From Colwellia ponticola (GTDB taxonomy: Bacteria; Pseudomonadota; Gammaproteobacteria; Enterobacterales; Alteromonadaceae), in the NCBI RefSeq assembly GCF_005885605.1, contig NZ_SZVP01000001.1, positions 124,001-188,000 on the forward strand: 64,000 nucleotides of DNA, read 5' to 3'. How positions within the stretch are numbered: position 1 is the stretch's first letter; every line of letters starts with the position of its first letter. Positions 9,493 to 18,780 of the stretch are shown here, one piece after another. The notes under the pieces were generated by a model. The model did no database searches, was not told the DNA's origin, and saw only the letters and a program-made list of their open reading frames with translations. The translations under genes were made by a program, and so were the position numbers.

Positions 9493-10431
9493 GTGAGTAG
9501 CAATAAAGTTTTACAACCTAATTTCAAGTTATCTTTTTTATTACCAAAATATTGGCTCACTTGGCTGGGTGTTTTTATTCTTTACACTATTTCATGGCTG
9601 CCTTTTAAATTACAGCTTGCTATGGGGCGTATGCTTGGCCGTTTATTAATGAAAATAGGCTCTAAGCGTAAACATGTAGCTTTAACAAACCTTAGGCTAT
9701 GTTTTCCCGAGAAAAGTGAAAAAGATTTACAAATTTTATTAAAAAAGAACTTTGAAAACACTGGCATTGCTTTGTTTGAAACCGGTATGGGCTGGTGGTG
9801 GCCAGATTGGCGGGTAAAACGTAAATTTGAAGTAAAAGGTTTAGAGCACCTTGAAAAGGCCCGCCAAGAAGGTAAAGGCGTATTACTACTAGCAATGCAT
9901 TATTTAAGTGTTGAAATGAATGCTAGAGGGGTTGGCTGTAGTCATCCTATGGTGGTTTTTTATCGACCTCATAATAATCCGCTGATGGAATTTTTTCAAT
10001 TTCGAGGCCGAGGTCGCTCTAATAAATACATGCTTGGCAAACGAGATGTAAAAGGCTTAATTAAGGCGCTAAAAGACGGCGAGGCTTGTATTTATCTACC
10101 GGATCAAGATTACGGCAGAAACCGTAGCGTGTTTGTGCCATTTTTTAAAGTAAAAGAAACGGCAACGACAACGGGTACCTTACTGTTTGCTCGACAACGC
10201 AATGTTGAAACTATGATGATCATTCCAGTAAGAAATGATGATGGCAGTGGTTATACCTTAGAAATTCTGCCGCCATTAGAAAACTTTCCAACTAAGGATG
10301 ATATTGCTGATGTCACCCGTATTAATCAAGAATTAGAAAAGGCAATATTACGCAAGCCCGAACAATACATGTGGCTTCATAGACGTTTTAAAACCAGACC
10401 AAACCCAGAAGATGCCTCGCTATATAAGTAA
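9493..10431 (+). CDS. Lipid A biosynthesis lauroyl/myristoyl acyltransferase (LpxL/LpxM family)
   Basis: Inner-membrane acyltransferase that adds secondary acyl chains to Kdo2-lipid A. The 312 residues carry one N-terminal hydrophobic anchor (WLGVFILYTISWLPF) and the catalytic HX4E motif as HYLSVE, preceded by GVLLLAMHY. The YRPHNNPLMEFF and LPDQDYGRNRSVFVPFF blocks are family signatures, and the end MWLHRRFKTRP is characteristic. The start is GTG at 9493 with AGAGAGAAC just upstream. I cannot separate LpxL from LpxM by eye, so no symbol is given. Confidence 0.9.
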   Translation: MSSNKVLQPNFKLSFLLPKYWLTWLGVFILYTISWLPFKLQLAMGRMLGRLLMKIGSKRKHVALTNLRLCFPEKSEKDLQILLKKNFENTGIALFETGMGWWWPDWRVKRKFEVKGLEHLEKARQEGKGVLLLAMHYLSVEMNARGVGCSHPMVVFYRPHNNPLMEFFQFRGRGRSNKYMLGKRDVKGLIKALKDGEACIYLPDQDYGRNRSVFVPFFKVKETATTTGTLLFARQRNVETMMIIPVRNDDGSGYTLEILPPLENFPTKDDIADVTRINQELEKAILRKPEQYMWLHRRFKTRPNPEDASLYK

Positions 10432-10540
10432 CATGCATTTAAGTAGCGAGTATACATATAGTTAATGAGAGTTAAATGGCAGCAGTAAAAATAACATTAA
10501 GTGTATAAGCATCATAATAAACAGTGAGGTTGATTAACCA

Positions 10541-11239
10541 ATGAACTTTTGGCTACGAAATATTATATTAGGAGTCTTACTCACCGCACTCGCTGTGGCA
10601 TTTTTTGCTAATCAAGATTTCCTACTTTCACTTGATGGCTCTTTGGGGCAAGTGGACGAAAGTGCAATAAAACCAACCATTGCTACTACAGATGCAGCGC
10701 CACAAGCGGGTAACAATAATGTGTCTGGGGAGGCAAAAAATAAAAGCTCAAATAATGCCGCCGCTGTAGGTTTATCTAAGTTTTATGCTAACTTATACGG
10801 CGAACATGACGGAAAAGGTCCTAAAATACTTAATAATATTGTTTACCTTCCTGACCCTCAAGGCGACATAGAAGTGTTACTGCAAGCAAGAGCCATGGTG
10901 GTTCGTCCTTATAAAGATACTTGGCGAGGTCATATTGAATCAAGACGATTTAGTCGCGGTGAAACTTTAAATCAGAAACTGACTGAGTATGCTGAAGATG
11001 ATGGTCTGTTATTATTTTGGTGGATAAACCGCGATTATGTTATCAAAGACCCTTTTAGGATTAAGGAAGATATTTTAAAAACAACGTTTAAAGCCGCCAA
11101 AGCCGTTGAAGGGCATTTTGACTCCGGTCTTTCTATTTTCTTTTGTAATAATCAGCGCGCTATCGTTGTTATTAAAAGCGCTCCTCACCCATTTTTAGAT
11201 GAGGAATGCATTTTATTAGTCAGTGATAATCCATACTAG
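10541..11239 (+). CDS. Membrane-anchored protein with TcpQ-like C-terminal domain
   Basis: A 232-residue protein with one N-terminal membrane segment (NIILGVLLTALAVAFFA), a low-complexity Ala/Asn linker (about 45-75) and a globular C-terminal domain. The pattern RFSRGETLNQKLTEYAED, then LLFWWINRDYVIKDPFRI and a closing CNNQRAIVVI, resembles the toxin co-regulated pilus biosynthesis Q C-terminal domain (G-E-T-L…L…W…Y.I…F…NNR..VV). Function is unassigned; such domains occur in envelope-assembly proteins. The topology predicts a periplasmic C-terminus. It follows the lipid A acyltransferase by 109 bp and converges on glnE. Confidence 0.6.
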   Translation: MNFWLRNIILGVLLTALAVAFFANQDFLLSLDGSLGQVDESAIKPTIATTDAAPQAGNNNVSGEAKNKSSNNAAAVGLSKFYANLYGEHDGKGPKILNNIVYLPDPQGDIEVLLQARAMVVRPYKDTWRGHIESRRFSRGETLNQKLTEYAEDDGLLLFWWINRDYVIKDPFRIKEDILKTTFKAAKAVEGHFDSGLSIFFCNNQRAIVVIKSAPHPFLDEECILLVSDNPY

Positions 11240-11261
11240 TCCTGACCAGTGACACGATTAC

Positions 11262-14120
11262 TTAATCAATTAAGTATTTTTGCCAGATTTTTTCAATCAC
11301 ACCCGGCCCTGTTAACGCTTCTTTGGCGATGATTTGCCCGGCATTTTGCATCATTGCTTGGTGACCTTGTGCTCTGAGCTTTTGATACATATCGCTTAAT
11401 TGTTGCTGCTCTACCTCTTCTAGCAAGCCTAGCGTTAATAAGGTTTCAAATATTCTTAAATTGTCACAAAAACGCATTAATTCATGATGTTTATTGGCAT
11501 GGGCAAGCACTAAAAATTGTGCTAAAAATTCAATATCAACTAAGCCTCCTTGACCCTGCTTAATATCAAAATGTGTAGTATTAGATTTATCTAAATGATT
11601 ACGCATTTTTTCACGCATTGTCACAATGTCATTTTTAAGCTCAGTAAAGTCTCTTGGCTGTGAGAGAACATCTTGTCTAATATCGAGAAATTGCTGGCGA
11701 AGTTGGTCATTACCAAAAATCATCCGAGCTCTGACTAGTGCCTGATGCTCCCATGTCCAAGCATCGTCATGTTGATATTGTTCAAAGGTGTTTAAATGTA
11801 CCACTAATAAACCTGAGTTACCTGATGGTCTTAAACGCATATCAAGTTCATATAGTATACCGCTGTTCATACGGGTATTAAAAATATGCATAATGCGCTG
11901 GGCTAATTTCATATAAAACTGACTAGCAGGCACGACTTTACTACCGTCCGATCTACCTGTAGTATTTTCAGTTACATCACTATGGTGCACAAAGACTAAA
12001 TCTAAATCTGAGCTATAACCTAATTCTACCCCACCCGTTTTACCATAAGCGATAACACCAAAGCCTTTTTCATTAGTGCCGTCTAAACAGGTGGTTGGTA
12101 CACCAAAACGTTCGCTTATATGTTGCCAAGAGAGGTTGATGACTTCCGTTAAAATAGCCTCCGCTAAGGCCGTTAAATGATCGCTGATTTTGGCTACGGG
12201 TAACACATCAGCAATTTCAGCCGCGGCAATACGTAATTGCTGCGATTGTTTAAACTGCCGTAACGCTTCCATTTGCGCTTCAAGATCTTCTTCAGGAATT
12301 CTCAACATACGTTCACGTAGTTCTAGCGCATAAGAGGATAATTGTGGTGGATTATGAAGTAATTTAGGATCAATAAGCTCGTCAAGTAAAATTGGGTATT
12401 TTGCTATATAATCCGTTACCCAGCTACTTGCTTGGCATAAGTGCATCAGTTGCTTGAGTGCCCCTTCATTTTCAAAAAGTAGCTCTAAATAGGCTGTACG
12501 AGTAACCACTTTGCTAAAGACTTGTAACACCCTAGCCAAGACTTGTTCTGCCATCTCATTTTTCTGGAGTCGACATAAAAGTAATGGTATTAACTTATCT
12601 AAAACCTGACGGCCTCTATTTCCTATACTCCGTTTACTGATGTCTTCTCGAAATTCATGAAGAGTTTGCCAAACTTTATCACTGTCCCAGGTAACATCTT
12701 CTTGTGCTAGCCAAGTAATAGACTCTTCATCACTCCAACGACTATGCCAAAGTATAACCCAGTGTTCATCCGCTGCTTGATGATTAGGACTATCGATACC
12801 AATAAGTAAATCAAACTCTTGGTGTACCGCATTCATGTGTTTAGCTAATACAGTCAAAAACTCTGGCCAAGTATCAATAGCAAGTACCGCTAGAATTCGC
12901 TGTTGGTCTAAGGCATTATCGGGTAACGTTTGCGTTTGCTTATCTGCTAGCGCTTGAATGATATTTTCAACGCGTCGTAAAAAACGGTAAGCATTCTCTA
13001 ATACTTGCTTATTCGTCTCGTTAATTTCGCCCGAATCAACCAGTTTTGGCAATACTGTTAGTAAACTGCGCTGTTGTAGTTCCTTTACTCGACCTCCACG
13101 AATTAACTGAAAGACTTGTACAATAAATTCAATTTCACGAATACCACCTGCGCCGAGCTTAATATTATTGATTAACTGCTTACGACGCACTTCTTGAGCA
13201 ATCATCATTTTCATTCGACGCAAACTATCAATCACACTAAAGTCAATATAACGACGATAAACAAAAGGTCTGAGCATGGCTGATAGCTGAGAATGGTAAC
13301 TAGAGTCACCAATAACTCTGGCTTTTAGCATGGCATAACGCTCCCAATCTCGCCCCTGATCTTGGTAATAATCTTCCATGGCACTAAATGTTAGTACCAA
13401 GGGCCCACTATCACCAAAAGGTCTTAAGCGCATATCAACGCGATAAACAAAACCATCACAGGTAACTTGGTGTAATGACGCTATCAGTTTTTGTGCTAAA
13501 CGTGTAAAAAAGAGTTGATTATCAATACTGCGGCGACAACCTTGTGTTTCACCACTGTCGGGGTAGGTAAAGATCAGATCAATATCAGAAGAAAAGTTTA
13601 GTTCTTTGCCACCAAGCTTGCCCATGCCATAAACCAGCAACATTTGCTGTTCACCTTGAGCATTGGTTGGGGTGCCCCACTTTTGCTGACAAAAATCAGT
13701 GAGCCATTCTAAACTCGCTAAAATAAGTTCATCGGCTAGTGAAGATAAGCGTGCTAAAGAGCTATCTAAGCTGATATTAAAAATAAGATCATCGAGCGCT
13801 ATCTTAACCATTTGTTGTAAACGAAAACGTCTAAGCGCACGATGTAGCTGTGCTTCGTCTGTACAAGATGATAGTTTTTCAGATAAGTACTTTTTATAAT
13901 TAGGTAGCTCGCCTTTACTAGGCGCTTTAAATACTTCAATAACAAGTTCAGGAGCTTTTAAGGCACTTTCTAAAATAAAGTCACTTAAGGTAATAGCTTG
14001 TTTAAAAACGTTAAGCTGCTCAGGTGTTAATTCATTACAGGCATGTGCATGTTGTTCAGAAAAACGCTGCCAGCTATTTTGTTGTTGCTGCTCTAGAAAT
14101 GGAGAGAAATTTAACGTCAC
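11262..14120 (-). CDS. glnE: Bifunctional glutamine synthetase adenylyltransferase/deadenylase
   Basis: Reversibly adenylylates glutamine synthetase in response to PII. The 952-residue length is that of E. coli GlnE. Two nucleotidyltransferase domains are visible: the N-terminal deadenylase site YGMGKLGGKELNFSSDIDLIF (about 164-184) and the C-terminal adenylylase site YGKTGGVELGYSSDLDLVF (ending near 710). Both keep the paired Asp residues. Each is followed by the matching YRVDMRLRP / YELDMRLRPSG segment and a GxGGxxxIEF helical region. In E. coli ygiF sits beside glnE; here an 8-kb stress locus separates them. Confidence 0.97.
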   Translation of the reverse strand: MTLNFSPFLEQQQQNSWQRFSEQHAHACNELTPEQLNVFKQAITLSDFILESALKAPELVIEVFKAPSKGELPNYKKYLSEKLSSCTDEAQLHRALRRFRLQQMVKIALDDLIFNISLDSSLARLSSLADELILASLEWLTDFCQQKWGTPTNAQGEQQMLLVYGMGKLGGKELNFSSDIDLIFTYPDSGETQGCRRSIDNQLFFTRLAQKLIASLHQVTCDGFVYRVDMRLRPFGDSGPLVLTFSAMEDYYQDQGRDWERYAMLKARVIGDSSYHSQLSAMLRPFVYRRYIDFSVIDSLRRMKMMIAQEVRRKQLINNIKLGAGGIREIEFIVQVFQLIRGGRVKELQQRSLLTVLPKLVDSGEINETNKQVLENAYRFLRRVENIIQALADKQTQTLPDNALDQQRILAVLAIDTWPEFLTVLAKHMNAVHQEFDLLIGIDSPNHQAADEHWVILWHSRWSDEESITWLAQEDVTWDSDKVWQTLHEFREDISKRSIGNRGRQVLDKLIPLLLCRLQKNEMAEQVLARVLQVFSKVVTRTAYLELLFENEGALKQLMHLCQASSWVTDYIAKYPILLDELIDPKLLHNPPQLSSYALELRERMLRIPEEDLEAQMEALRQFKQSQQLRIAAAEIADVLPVAKISDHLTALAEAILTEVINLSWQHISERFGVPTTCLDGTNEKGFGVIAYGKTGGVELGYSSDLDLVFVHHSDVTENTTGRSDGSKVVPASQFYMKLAQRIMHIFNTRMNSGILYELDMRLRPSGNSGLLVVHLNTFEQYQHDDAWTWEHQALVRARMIFGNDQLRQQFLDIRQDVLSQPRDFTELKNDIVTMREKMRNHLDKSNTTHFDIKQGQGGLVDIEFLAQFLVLAHANKHHELMRFCDNLRIFETLLTLGLLEEVEQQQLSDMYQKLRAQGHQAMMQNAGQIIAKEALTGPGVIEKIWQKYLID

Positions 14121-14169
14121 AAGAATTCCTTAATAAGGTAAGAGTAAGGTAAGATAGTGCAAACTCTGC

Positions 14170-14249
14170 TATAGACATAATATGTCATCAATGATATTAG
14201 TTAACTTCAATGCTAATAGTTAACTAATAATGGATAATATATGTCTATA
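14170..14249. promoter_or_regulatory. Nested dyad with palindromic operator candidate between glnE and the lipoprotein gene
   Basis: 14174-14186 is the perfect palindrome GACATAATATGTC, identical to two copies before the DUF2170 gene. 14233-14245 is a 10/13 match with an intact right half. The outer arms TATAGACATA (14170-14179) and TATGTCTATA (14240-14249) are perfect reverse complements, and an inner 10-bp inverted repeat (14197-14206 / 14218-14227) has nearly the same centre. Binding of a regulator is inferred. Confidence 0.6.
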
Positions 14250-14352
14250 CTGGGTCATTATTATTTATTATTAATTAACTAACTAGTGGAAGTAACTATT
14301 AGAACTAGCGTTATTAAGATAACATAGCATTTTTAAGGAGATGATGGCATAA

Positions 14353-15330
14353 ATGCACTTACTAAAAACACCTTTTTTATTGCTCTTATTGGTAATTACA
14401 ACACTTAGCTTGTTCGGCTGTGGCGATCCAGTAAAAGAGCAAATTGAACAACAATTACCTATCACTGAAAAAAGAGTAACTCAGTTAGGTGATGCCTTAA
14501 CTAATAGTCAGGTTCGTAATGCTACTTTAATCAAGCAATATGCTGATATTGTTATGGTTAATAAACCACATTTAAAACCATTAATTGATGCGTTACGCAC
14601 AGATGCAACCACTAATGGCCCTATGTATAAAGCGTTGTTAGACCGAATTAGCACAGTAAAAACTCAACCACAAATGTTTGAGTCTTCGCAAGCACTTTAC
14701 AATGAACTACTTAATATTTACCAAGCAGCGGATCCCGTGCTGTATTCTGACGCCTTAAGTGATCCGCTCAATGTACTAGCCGATATGTCTGATGGGCAAC
14801 TACCTCGCATTAATTCACTCTCTAAAACACAAAGTCAGCAAGCTAATAATGCGCAAGATTTTGGTACTGGTGAACAGTTAATTGGTAACCCAAACTACGG
14901 TAACTGGCAAACAGGCAGTAATGGCATGTCATTTTGGGCTTGGTATGGCATGTATTCTATGATGGGTAACGTATTTGGCCGCAATACTTCTTATAGTGAT
15001 TGGGGAAGAAATCGCAATTATAGCTATTACAATGACTACGGCAGAACACGTTATAGCTCACCCGATCAACTAAAAAAACAAACATCGCTTGATACCCGTA
15101 CTAAAAAATCATTTAGTAATCGTGGCCAAAAATTTACTAGCCCTTATAGTAAAAACCGAGCAGGCTCTTCAAGCTTATCAAGCCAAAGTAAAACAGCTCA
15201 AACTAGCGCTAATCGCTTTCGCAGCAGTAATGTGAAAAAAAGCAATTATGCCAATAAACCTAAAACTAGAAACTCAAGTTTTAGGAACTCAAATACTAAT
15301 ACATCACGTGGCTTTAGACGCGGCAAGTAA
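14353..15330 (+). CDS. Lipoprotein with Trp/Tyr/Gly-rich centre and basic Ser/Asn-rich tail (YjfM/YgiB-like role inferred)
   Basis: A 325-residue secreted lipoprotein: hydrophobic signal with lipobox LSLFGC (Cys about 24) followed by GDPVKEQ. The N-terminal third is helical. The centre holds SFWAWYGMYSMMGNVFG. The last 100 residues are low-complexity, basic and Ser/Asn-rich, ending SRGFRRGK. I do not recognise a named family. The layout (lipoprotein, SFW/MMG-type patch, disordered tail ending in Gly/Arg) recalls the DUF1190 proteins YjfM and YgiB, which sit in the equivalent operon of E. coli; this is analogy. The SD AAGGAG at 14335-14340 is 12 bases from the ATG. The DUF350 gene starts 42 bp downstream. 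Confidence 0.7.
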   Translation: MHLLKTPFLLLLLVITTLSLFGCGDPVKEQIEQQLPITEKRVTQLGDALTNSQVRNATLIKQYADIVMVNKPHLKPLIDALRTDATTNGPMYKALLDRISTVKTQPQMFESSQALYNELLNIYQAADPVLYSDALSDPLNVLADMSDGQLPRINSLSKTQSQQANNAQDFGTGEQLIGNPNYGNWQTGSNGMSFWAWYGMYSMMGNVFGRNTSYSDWGRNRNYSYYNDYGRTRYSSPDQLKKQTSLDTRTKKSFSNRGQKFTSPYSKNRAGSSSLSSQSKTAQTSANRFRSSNVKKSNYANKPKTRNSSFRNSNTNTSRGFRRGK

Positions 15331-15372
15331 TACATCAGTTAAGCATAAATAAAGCATAGGAACAAAAAAATT

Positions 15373-16275
15373 ATGAACACATTCATCGAACTTGTTGGTG
15401 TTAATCAGGACTTGCTGATTTATTTAGCTATTGATGTTTCCATCGCCATTTTATTACTCGGTACTATGCGCTTTTTGTTAGGACTTAGTAGTAAAGTAAA
15501 TAGCACAGAAGAGCTGGCCAAAGAAGACAACTTTGCCTTTGGTATTAGTGTCGCTGGTAGTGTCTTGGCGCTTGGCATAGTGCTTACTGGCGCTATTACT
15601 GGCGAAGCGGCAAGTAGTTATGCGATGGAAGCTATTGGTATGTTAGCCTATGGTGGCTATGGTTTAATCCTCATTAAGATAGGTCGCATCATTCATGACA
15701 AAGTGGCGTTACAGCACCTAGATAAAAACGCCTTAATCATAGAAAAAAACCTTACCATTGGTATTATTGATGCCGCTGGCGCCATTGCCACCGCGATAAT
15801 AATACGTGCGGTATTATTATGGGTTGATGGCTTAAACGTAAGTACTTTTATTGCTATAACAAGTGGCTTTATTGTTGCTCAAATGATGTTGGTTATTGTC
15901 ACTCGATTACGTGAAAAACAATATGCTAAAAACAACCAAGAAGACTCATTACAAGAAGCCTTAAGTAATGGTCAACTGGCTTTAGCTATTCGTTATAGCG
16001 GTCAAGTCATTAGTACCGCATTAGCCGTAACCGCAGCCAGTCACTTTTTAATTTACAGCCCTGAAACCTTAATCGCTAATTTACTCGGTTGGTTAATTTT
16101 TGGTATTGCTATGACATTATTAGTCGCGTTACTTACCGCTATCGCTAAACGCATAGTGCTTTGGGGGATTAATTTAGTTGAAGAAGTTGATCAACAACAC
16201 AATATTGGTGTCGCAAGTATCGAAATGGCCACGAGTATCGCTATTGCCTTAATATTAACGGCATTGATGGCATAG
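15373..16275 (+). CDS. Tandem DUF350 (YjfL-type) inner-membrane protein
   Basis: A 300-residue, very hydrophobic protein with roughly eight membrane segments. It appears to be two DUF350 units in tandem. The first contains NFAFGISVAGSVLALGIVLTGAI and the second QLALAIRYSGQVISTALAVTAAS followed by NIGVASIEMATSIAIALILTALM. E. coli YjfL has one unit of about 130 residues, so this is a duplicated form. Function is unknown; DUF350 genes recur beside PspA, DUF2491 and polyamine genes. It is probably cotranscribed with the lipoprotein upstream. Residue 300 is followed by a 201-bp spacer holding a hairpin. Confidence 0.85.
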   Translation: MNTFIELVGVNQDLLIYLAIDVSIAILLLGTMRFLLGLSSKVNSTEELAKEDNFAFGISVAGSVLALGIVLTGAITGEAASSYAMEAIGMLAYGGYGLILIKIGRIIHDKVALQHLDKNALIIEKNLTIGIIDAAGAIATAIIIRAVLLWVDGLNVSTFIAITSGFIVAQMMLVIVTRLREKQYAKNNQEDSLQEALSNGQLALAIRYSGQVISTALAVTAASHFLIYSPETLIANLLGWLIFGIAMTLLVALLTAIAKRIVLWGINLVEEVDQQHNIGVASIEMATSIAIALILTALMA

Positions 16276-16286
16276 TAATAAATAGA

Positions 16287-16331
16287 CAATGTCGCCAACT
16301 GCCAGTACAAAAATAAGCCTTGGCGGCATTG
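16287..16331 (+). promoter_or_regulatory. Intercistronic hairpin between DUF350 and spermidine-synthase-like genes
   Basis: 12-bp arms 16287-16298 and 16320-16331 pair at 11 of 12 positions plus one G-U. There is no T-run, so an mRNA-stability or partial-termination role is more likely than a full terminator. Confidence 0.45.
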
Positions 16332-16476
16332 TTATTGATAGAATGTGTTAGATATCTTATTAAAAGACATATTAAACTCATATATTAAAGTCACATTAGT
16401 GCATAAATGCATTGTACCAAGATAACTTTACGCTCTTAGTACCTCCCCTCTTCTACCCCAATGAATATTGATTGTT

Positions 16477-18183
16477 ATGCCACAAAACAGCTTACCTCAA
16501 AAAAAATCTCACCTGATCGACGATATTCTGCTTATTTTAACCATGGCGACACTCGCAGGTTGCGGCCTCATTTATGAATATTTATTATCTCATTATGCTG
16601 GTCGTGTTTTAGGGGTGATGGAAAGTACTATCTACACCATGATAGGCTTAATGATAGTGTCAATGGGACTAGGTGCATTTGCCGCACGAAAGGTTCGCTG
16701 CGCCTTTAATGGCTTTGTCTGGCTAGAGCTTATTATCGCCTTGTTAGGCAGCTCTGCTATCTTAATTATTGGCGGTTTAATTGCTATTACGCAAATATTT
16801 CCTCAGCTTATTGCTGACCTGTTCTCATTACCCCCTGATATGAAACCTCAAGGAGGATTATTTAAACAATTAAGCTGGCTTGCTTTTAATAGTCCATACT
16901 TTTTCGGCGTTATTTTAGGTTTTTTTATTGGTATGGAAATACCACTTATTGCCCGTATTAGAGAACATATCCATCAACAACATCTTGCCAATAATTTAGG
17001 TACTATTTATGGCGCAGACTATGTCGGCGCCGGTATAGGTGCTGCCATTTGGGTGATTTTTTTACTCAGTATTGATATTAGTAAAGCCGCCGCCATAACC
17101 GCCAGCTTAAATCTAATTGCAGGATCATTTTTTATCTTTCGCTATTGGCAACAGTTAACGTGGCGAAAAACATTTGTTGGTTTACATTGCGCACTAGCAT
17201 TACTAATCGTATTGATATTTAGTTATGGCAATCAATGGCTTAATCAAATGAATAGCTTACTTTATCTTGACAAAGTTGTTCATACTGACAAAACTCGCTA
17301 TCAACAACTGACCTTTACTGAACGTCATATGGGACTTGAGCAGAATAACATTATCAATTTTTACTTAAACGGTCGCTTACAGTTTTCATCTATTGATGAG
17401 CATATTTATCATGACTATTTGGTTGCCCCTGTCATGGCAGGCTCTGCGCGCCATGATAATATCTTAATTATTGGTGGTGGCGACGGTTTAGCCTTACGCG
17501 ATGTATTAAGATACCAACCTAAAAAAGTGACTTTAATTGACTTAGACAGTGAATTAATAGACATATTTAAGCAACCAGAAGGCTTAGTGAACCCTCGATT
17601 ATCACGGCAAATATTAGCGTTAAACAAAAAAAGCTTACAAGATGAACGCGTGACTATTATTCCCGCAGATGCTTTTATTGCCATTAATGAGTTATTACAA
17701 AAAAGACAAGTATTCGATGCCATTATTGTTGACTTACCCGATCCAAGTCATCCAGATCTCAATAAACTTTATTCCGTTAACTTTTACGCTCGCCTTAAAC
17801 TATTACTCTCAGGCGATGGTTTAATCGCCATTCAATCAACCAGTCCGTATCATGCAAAAGATTCTTTTATCGCGATTGGTAATACCCTCTCTGCCGCTAA
17901 GTTTGCTCATGTTGAGCAATATCATGATAACGTACCTAGCTTTGGCGAATGGGGTTGGACTATAGCAGCTAAAAGTGGCGCTAGCCCATTAACAAGATTA
18001 AACAAATTAACTGAGCTGCCCGTAGCACATCAATGGTTAAATTTAGCTATATTAAGAGCGGCTTTTATTTTCCCTAATAATTTTTATCAAAATAAAGACA
18101 ACATTGGTATCAATGTATTAGGCAGCCACACTATTTATCAACTGCATCAAAAAGCGTGGCAAAACCAACAGAATGTCAATTAA
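16477..18183 (+). CDS. Membrane-fused spermidine synthase-like protein
   Basis: A roughly 568-residue fusion. The first 240 residues form about seven membrane segments (ILLILTMATLAGCGLIYEYL at the start). The rest is an AdoMet-type aminopropyltransferase domain: NGRLQFSSIDEHIYHDYLV, the nucleotide loop LIIGGGDGLALRDVLRY, an acidic VTLIDLDSELI, the catalytic-type DLPDPSHPDLNKLYS, and PSFGEWGW near the end. These match spermidine synthase and suggest aminopropyl transfer at the membrane; the substrate is not known. I prefer the ATG at 16477 to the TTG at 16468. It follows DUF350 and precedes the DUF2170-PspA operon, as in known PspA/polyamine gene clusters. Confidence 0.85.
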   Translation: MPQNSLPQKKSHLIDDILLILTMATLAGCGLIYEYLLSHYAGRVLGVMESTIYTMIGLMIVSMGLGAFAARKVRCAFNGFVWLELIIALLGSSAILIIGGLIAITQIFPQLIADLFSLPPDMKPQGGLFKQLSWLAFNSPYFFGVILGFFIGMEIPLIARIREHIHQQHLANNLGTIYGADYVGAGIGAAIWVIFLLSIDISKAAAITASLNLIAGSFFIFRYWQQLTWRKTFVGLHCALALLIVLIFSYGNQWLNQMNSLLYLDKVVHTDKTRYQQLTFTERHMGLEQNNIINFYLNGRLQFSSIDEHIYHDYLVAPVMAGSARHDNILIIGGGDGLALRDVLRYQPKKVTLIDLDSELIDIFKQPEGLVNPRLSRQILALNKKSLQDERVTIIPADAFIAINELLQKRQVFDAIIVDLPDPSHPDLNKLYSVNFYARLKLLLSGDGLIAIQSTSPYHAKDSFIAIGNTLSAAKFAHVEQYHDNVPSFGEWGWTIAAKSGASPLTRLNKLTELPVAHQWLNLAILRAAFIFPNNFYQNKDNIGINVLGSHTIYQLHQKAWQNQQNVN

Positions 18184-18273
18184 TCTGTTGGTAACTCCTA
18201 GCGCTTAAAGATAACTAAGGCGCTTAAGGCAAGGTAGTTGTTAACAAAGTAACAATTAGTTTATAAAAAATTC

Positions 18274-18324
18274 TTGACATAATATGTCGAGATGTTAAAT
18301 TTAGCTCAGAGGACATAATATGTC
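18274..18324 (+). promoter_or_regulatory. Promoter with two identical palindromic operators before the DUF2170-pspA operon
   Basis: GACATAATATGTC occurs at 18276-18288 and again at 18312-18324, centres 36 bp apart. The first overlaps a consensus -35 (TTGACA, 18274-18279), with TAAATT 16 bp further as a possible -10. The second lies about where transcription would begin. Position suggests repression; the protein that binds is not proven. Confidence 0.65.
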
Positions 18325-18364
18325 ATCTGGCTTTTTCATTAATGAAAGGAAGGATAGGAAATAC

Positions 18365-18778
18365 ATGAATATTCATACTATAGCCGATCACTTAAACAGC
18401 TTGGCAGATAATTCAGACACTGGCATGAGCTTTGATTGCCAGCCTATATCTGGCGAAGTTGACGTCCTACAAATTAGTATTTTAGAACGTGAAGAGTTAC
18501 CTATTTTTGTTTCGGTAACCGAAGATCAAATAATTTGCATTAGCTACTTATGGGATGTAGATGAAGTAAAACCAGATTGTATTAACGATATGCATGAAAG
18601 CATGTTAGAAATGAATATCCCTATGCCGTTATCATCTTTTTCAAAAATAGGTGATAAATATGTAGTTTTTGGTGCTTTATCTATCAATTCAAGTTTTGCC
18701 GATGTTGAACATGAATTAGCCGTGTTAAGCAATAATGCCATCGAAGTGATTGACGATATGAGTGACTTCTTATTGTAG
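18365..18778 (+). CDS. yjfI: DUF2170 family protein (YjfI-like)
   Basis: Small acidic soluble protein (137 residues), first gene of the pspA operon, function unknown. I chose the ATG at 18365, which has a strong AAGGAAGGATAGG Shine-Dalgarno. The ATG at 18320 lies inside an operator palindrome and would add 15 unlikely residues. It reads MNIHTIADHLNSLADN…, with central FVSVTEDQIICISYLWDVDEV and the closing segment NAIEVIDDMSDFLL. E. coli yjfI is likewise directly upstream of the PspA paralogue yjfJ, which supports the name. Confidence 0.85.
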   Translation: MNIHTIADHLNSLADNSDTGMSFDCQPISGEVDVLQISILEREELPIFVSVTEDQIICISYLWDVDEVKPDCINDMHESMLEMNIPMPLSSFSKIGDKYVVFGALSINSSFADVEHELAVLSNNAIEVIDDMSDFLL

Positions 18779-18780
18779 GT

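Noticed and set aside
18320-18364. ATG at 18320 as the start of the DUF2170 gene
   Set aside because: It falls inside the operator palindrome and has no good ribosome site, whereas ATG 18365 has a strong one.
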